Assembly: GCF_030035675.1 (NCBI RefSeq)
Contig: NC_084500.1
Span: forward strand, 6,898,720 to 6,962,719
Source of the DNA: Rhineura floridana
Lineage: Eukaryota > Chordata > Lepidosauria > Squamata > Rhineuridae
Direction of reading: 5' to 3'
DNA: 64,000 nt
Positions 63,884 through 64,000 of the stretch are shown here, piece by piece. A model generated the notes under the pieces. The model was not told the origin of the DNA, searched no databases, and saw only the letters and a list, made by a program, of their open reading frames with translations. The stretch's first letter is position 1; every line of letters starts with the position of its first letter. The translations under genes and the position numbers were made by a program.

Positions 63884-64000
63884 AGTGTGGTGTAGTGGTG
63901 AGAGCACTGGACTATGACCTGAGAGACCAGGGTTCGAATCCCCACTCAGCCATGAAGCTCGCTGGGTGACCGTGGGCCAGTCACAGCCTCTCAGCCTAAC
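63884..64000 (+). mobile_element. tRNA-derived SINE, cut by the window end
   Basis: ccagtgtggtgtagtggtga contains the A-box and agggttcgaatccccactca a near-canonical B-box. The tail tgggtgaccgtgggccagtc continues past the window. The promoter boxes are the best preserved of this SINE in the window. Confidence 0.92.

Noticed and set aside
1-64000. CRISPR arrays, operons, Shine-Dalgarno sites, bacterial terminators
   Set aside because: The DNA is vertebrate nuclear. The tandem arrays at 22079 and 17844 have no alternating spacers.
63884-64000. tRNA gene suggested by A-box and B-box
   Set aside because: The head is followed by a SINE body that repeats elsewhere in the window, and it lacks a foldable acceptor stem, so it is a SINE rather than a tRNA gene.

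Overview
The window looks like nuclear DNA of a squamate reptile, most likely a lizard. It carries a canonical tRNA-headed Sauria-type SINE, BovB (RTE), CR1, L2 and L1 LINEs, and several hAT-like non-autonomous DNA transposon families of the kind that fill lizard introns and intergenic DNA. No complete host protein-coding gene, rRNA or tRNA gene is visible. Nearly every open reading frame of 60-160 codons is chance or LINE remnant. The one convincing long frame is an L1-type ORF1 at 25219-26052 (minus).

Layout. 1-21500 is a patchwork of CR1, BovB and L2 3' ends, tRNA-derived SINEs and MITEs, with one striking 240-bp hairpin (18388-18627) and an LTR fossil (19788-20371). 21546-29350 is a nested stack. 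A tRNA-derived SINE was split by a hAT element (21595-28416, 8-bp target duplication gtctacac). That hAT was then split by a CR1 fragment and by a 6.2-kb unit (22032-28276) with perfect 15-bp terminal inverted repeats and an 8-bp target duplication acaataaa. The unit carries a 23-bp tandem array, a later ORF1-only L1 (HAL1-like) with a perfect 15-bp target duplication, and a CpG-island segment. The island holds a candidate signal-peptide first exon with a strong splice donor on the minus strand. I read the unit as a gene-fragment-carrying (Pack-type) hAT-like transposon; this is the main candidate for something undescribed. 29350-64000 returns to patchwork: a hAT element inserted in reverse into its own family (34203-35222), a Sauria SINE with perfect flanks (38038-38347), a foldback element with arms of roughly 400 bp and a second palindromic MITE nested inside (58330-59165), CR1 with reverse-transcriptase remnants (56588-57583), and BovB 3' ends.

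Working names for MITE families. A: about 400 bp, hAT, ends cagtagtgtagtggcaaat and caggggtgtagtcatcc. B: about 430-450 bp, Ac-like ends tagggatgg/ccatcccta. C: about 543 bp, GC-rich hAT, ends cagggccggc. D: about 137 bp, near-perfect palindrome, hAT-type 8-bp duplications. E: foldback family with ends near ggccacatccacacc. F: hAT with end cagtggttcccaaac.

Nothing here forms an operon or pathway. The elements relate to each other as hosts and insertions, which gives a relative chronology. Family assignments rest on recognised consensus motifs, terminal repeats and target duplications read by eye; no database search was run.
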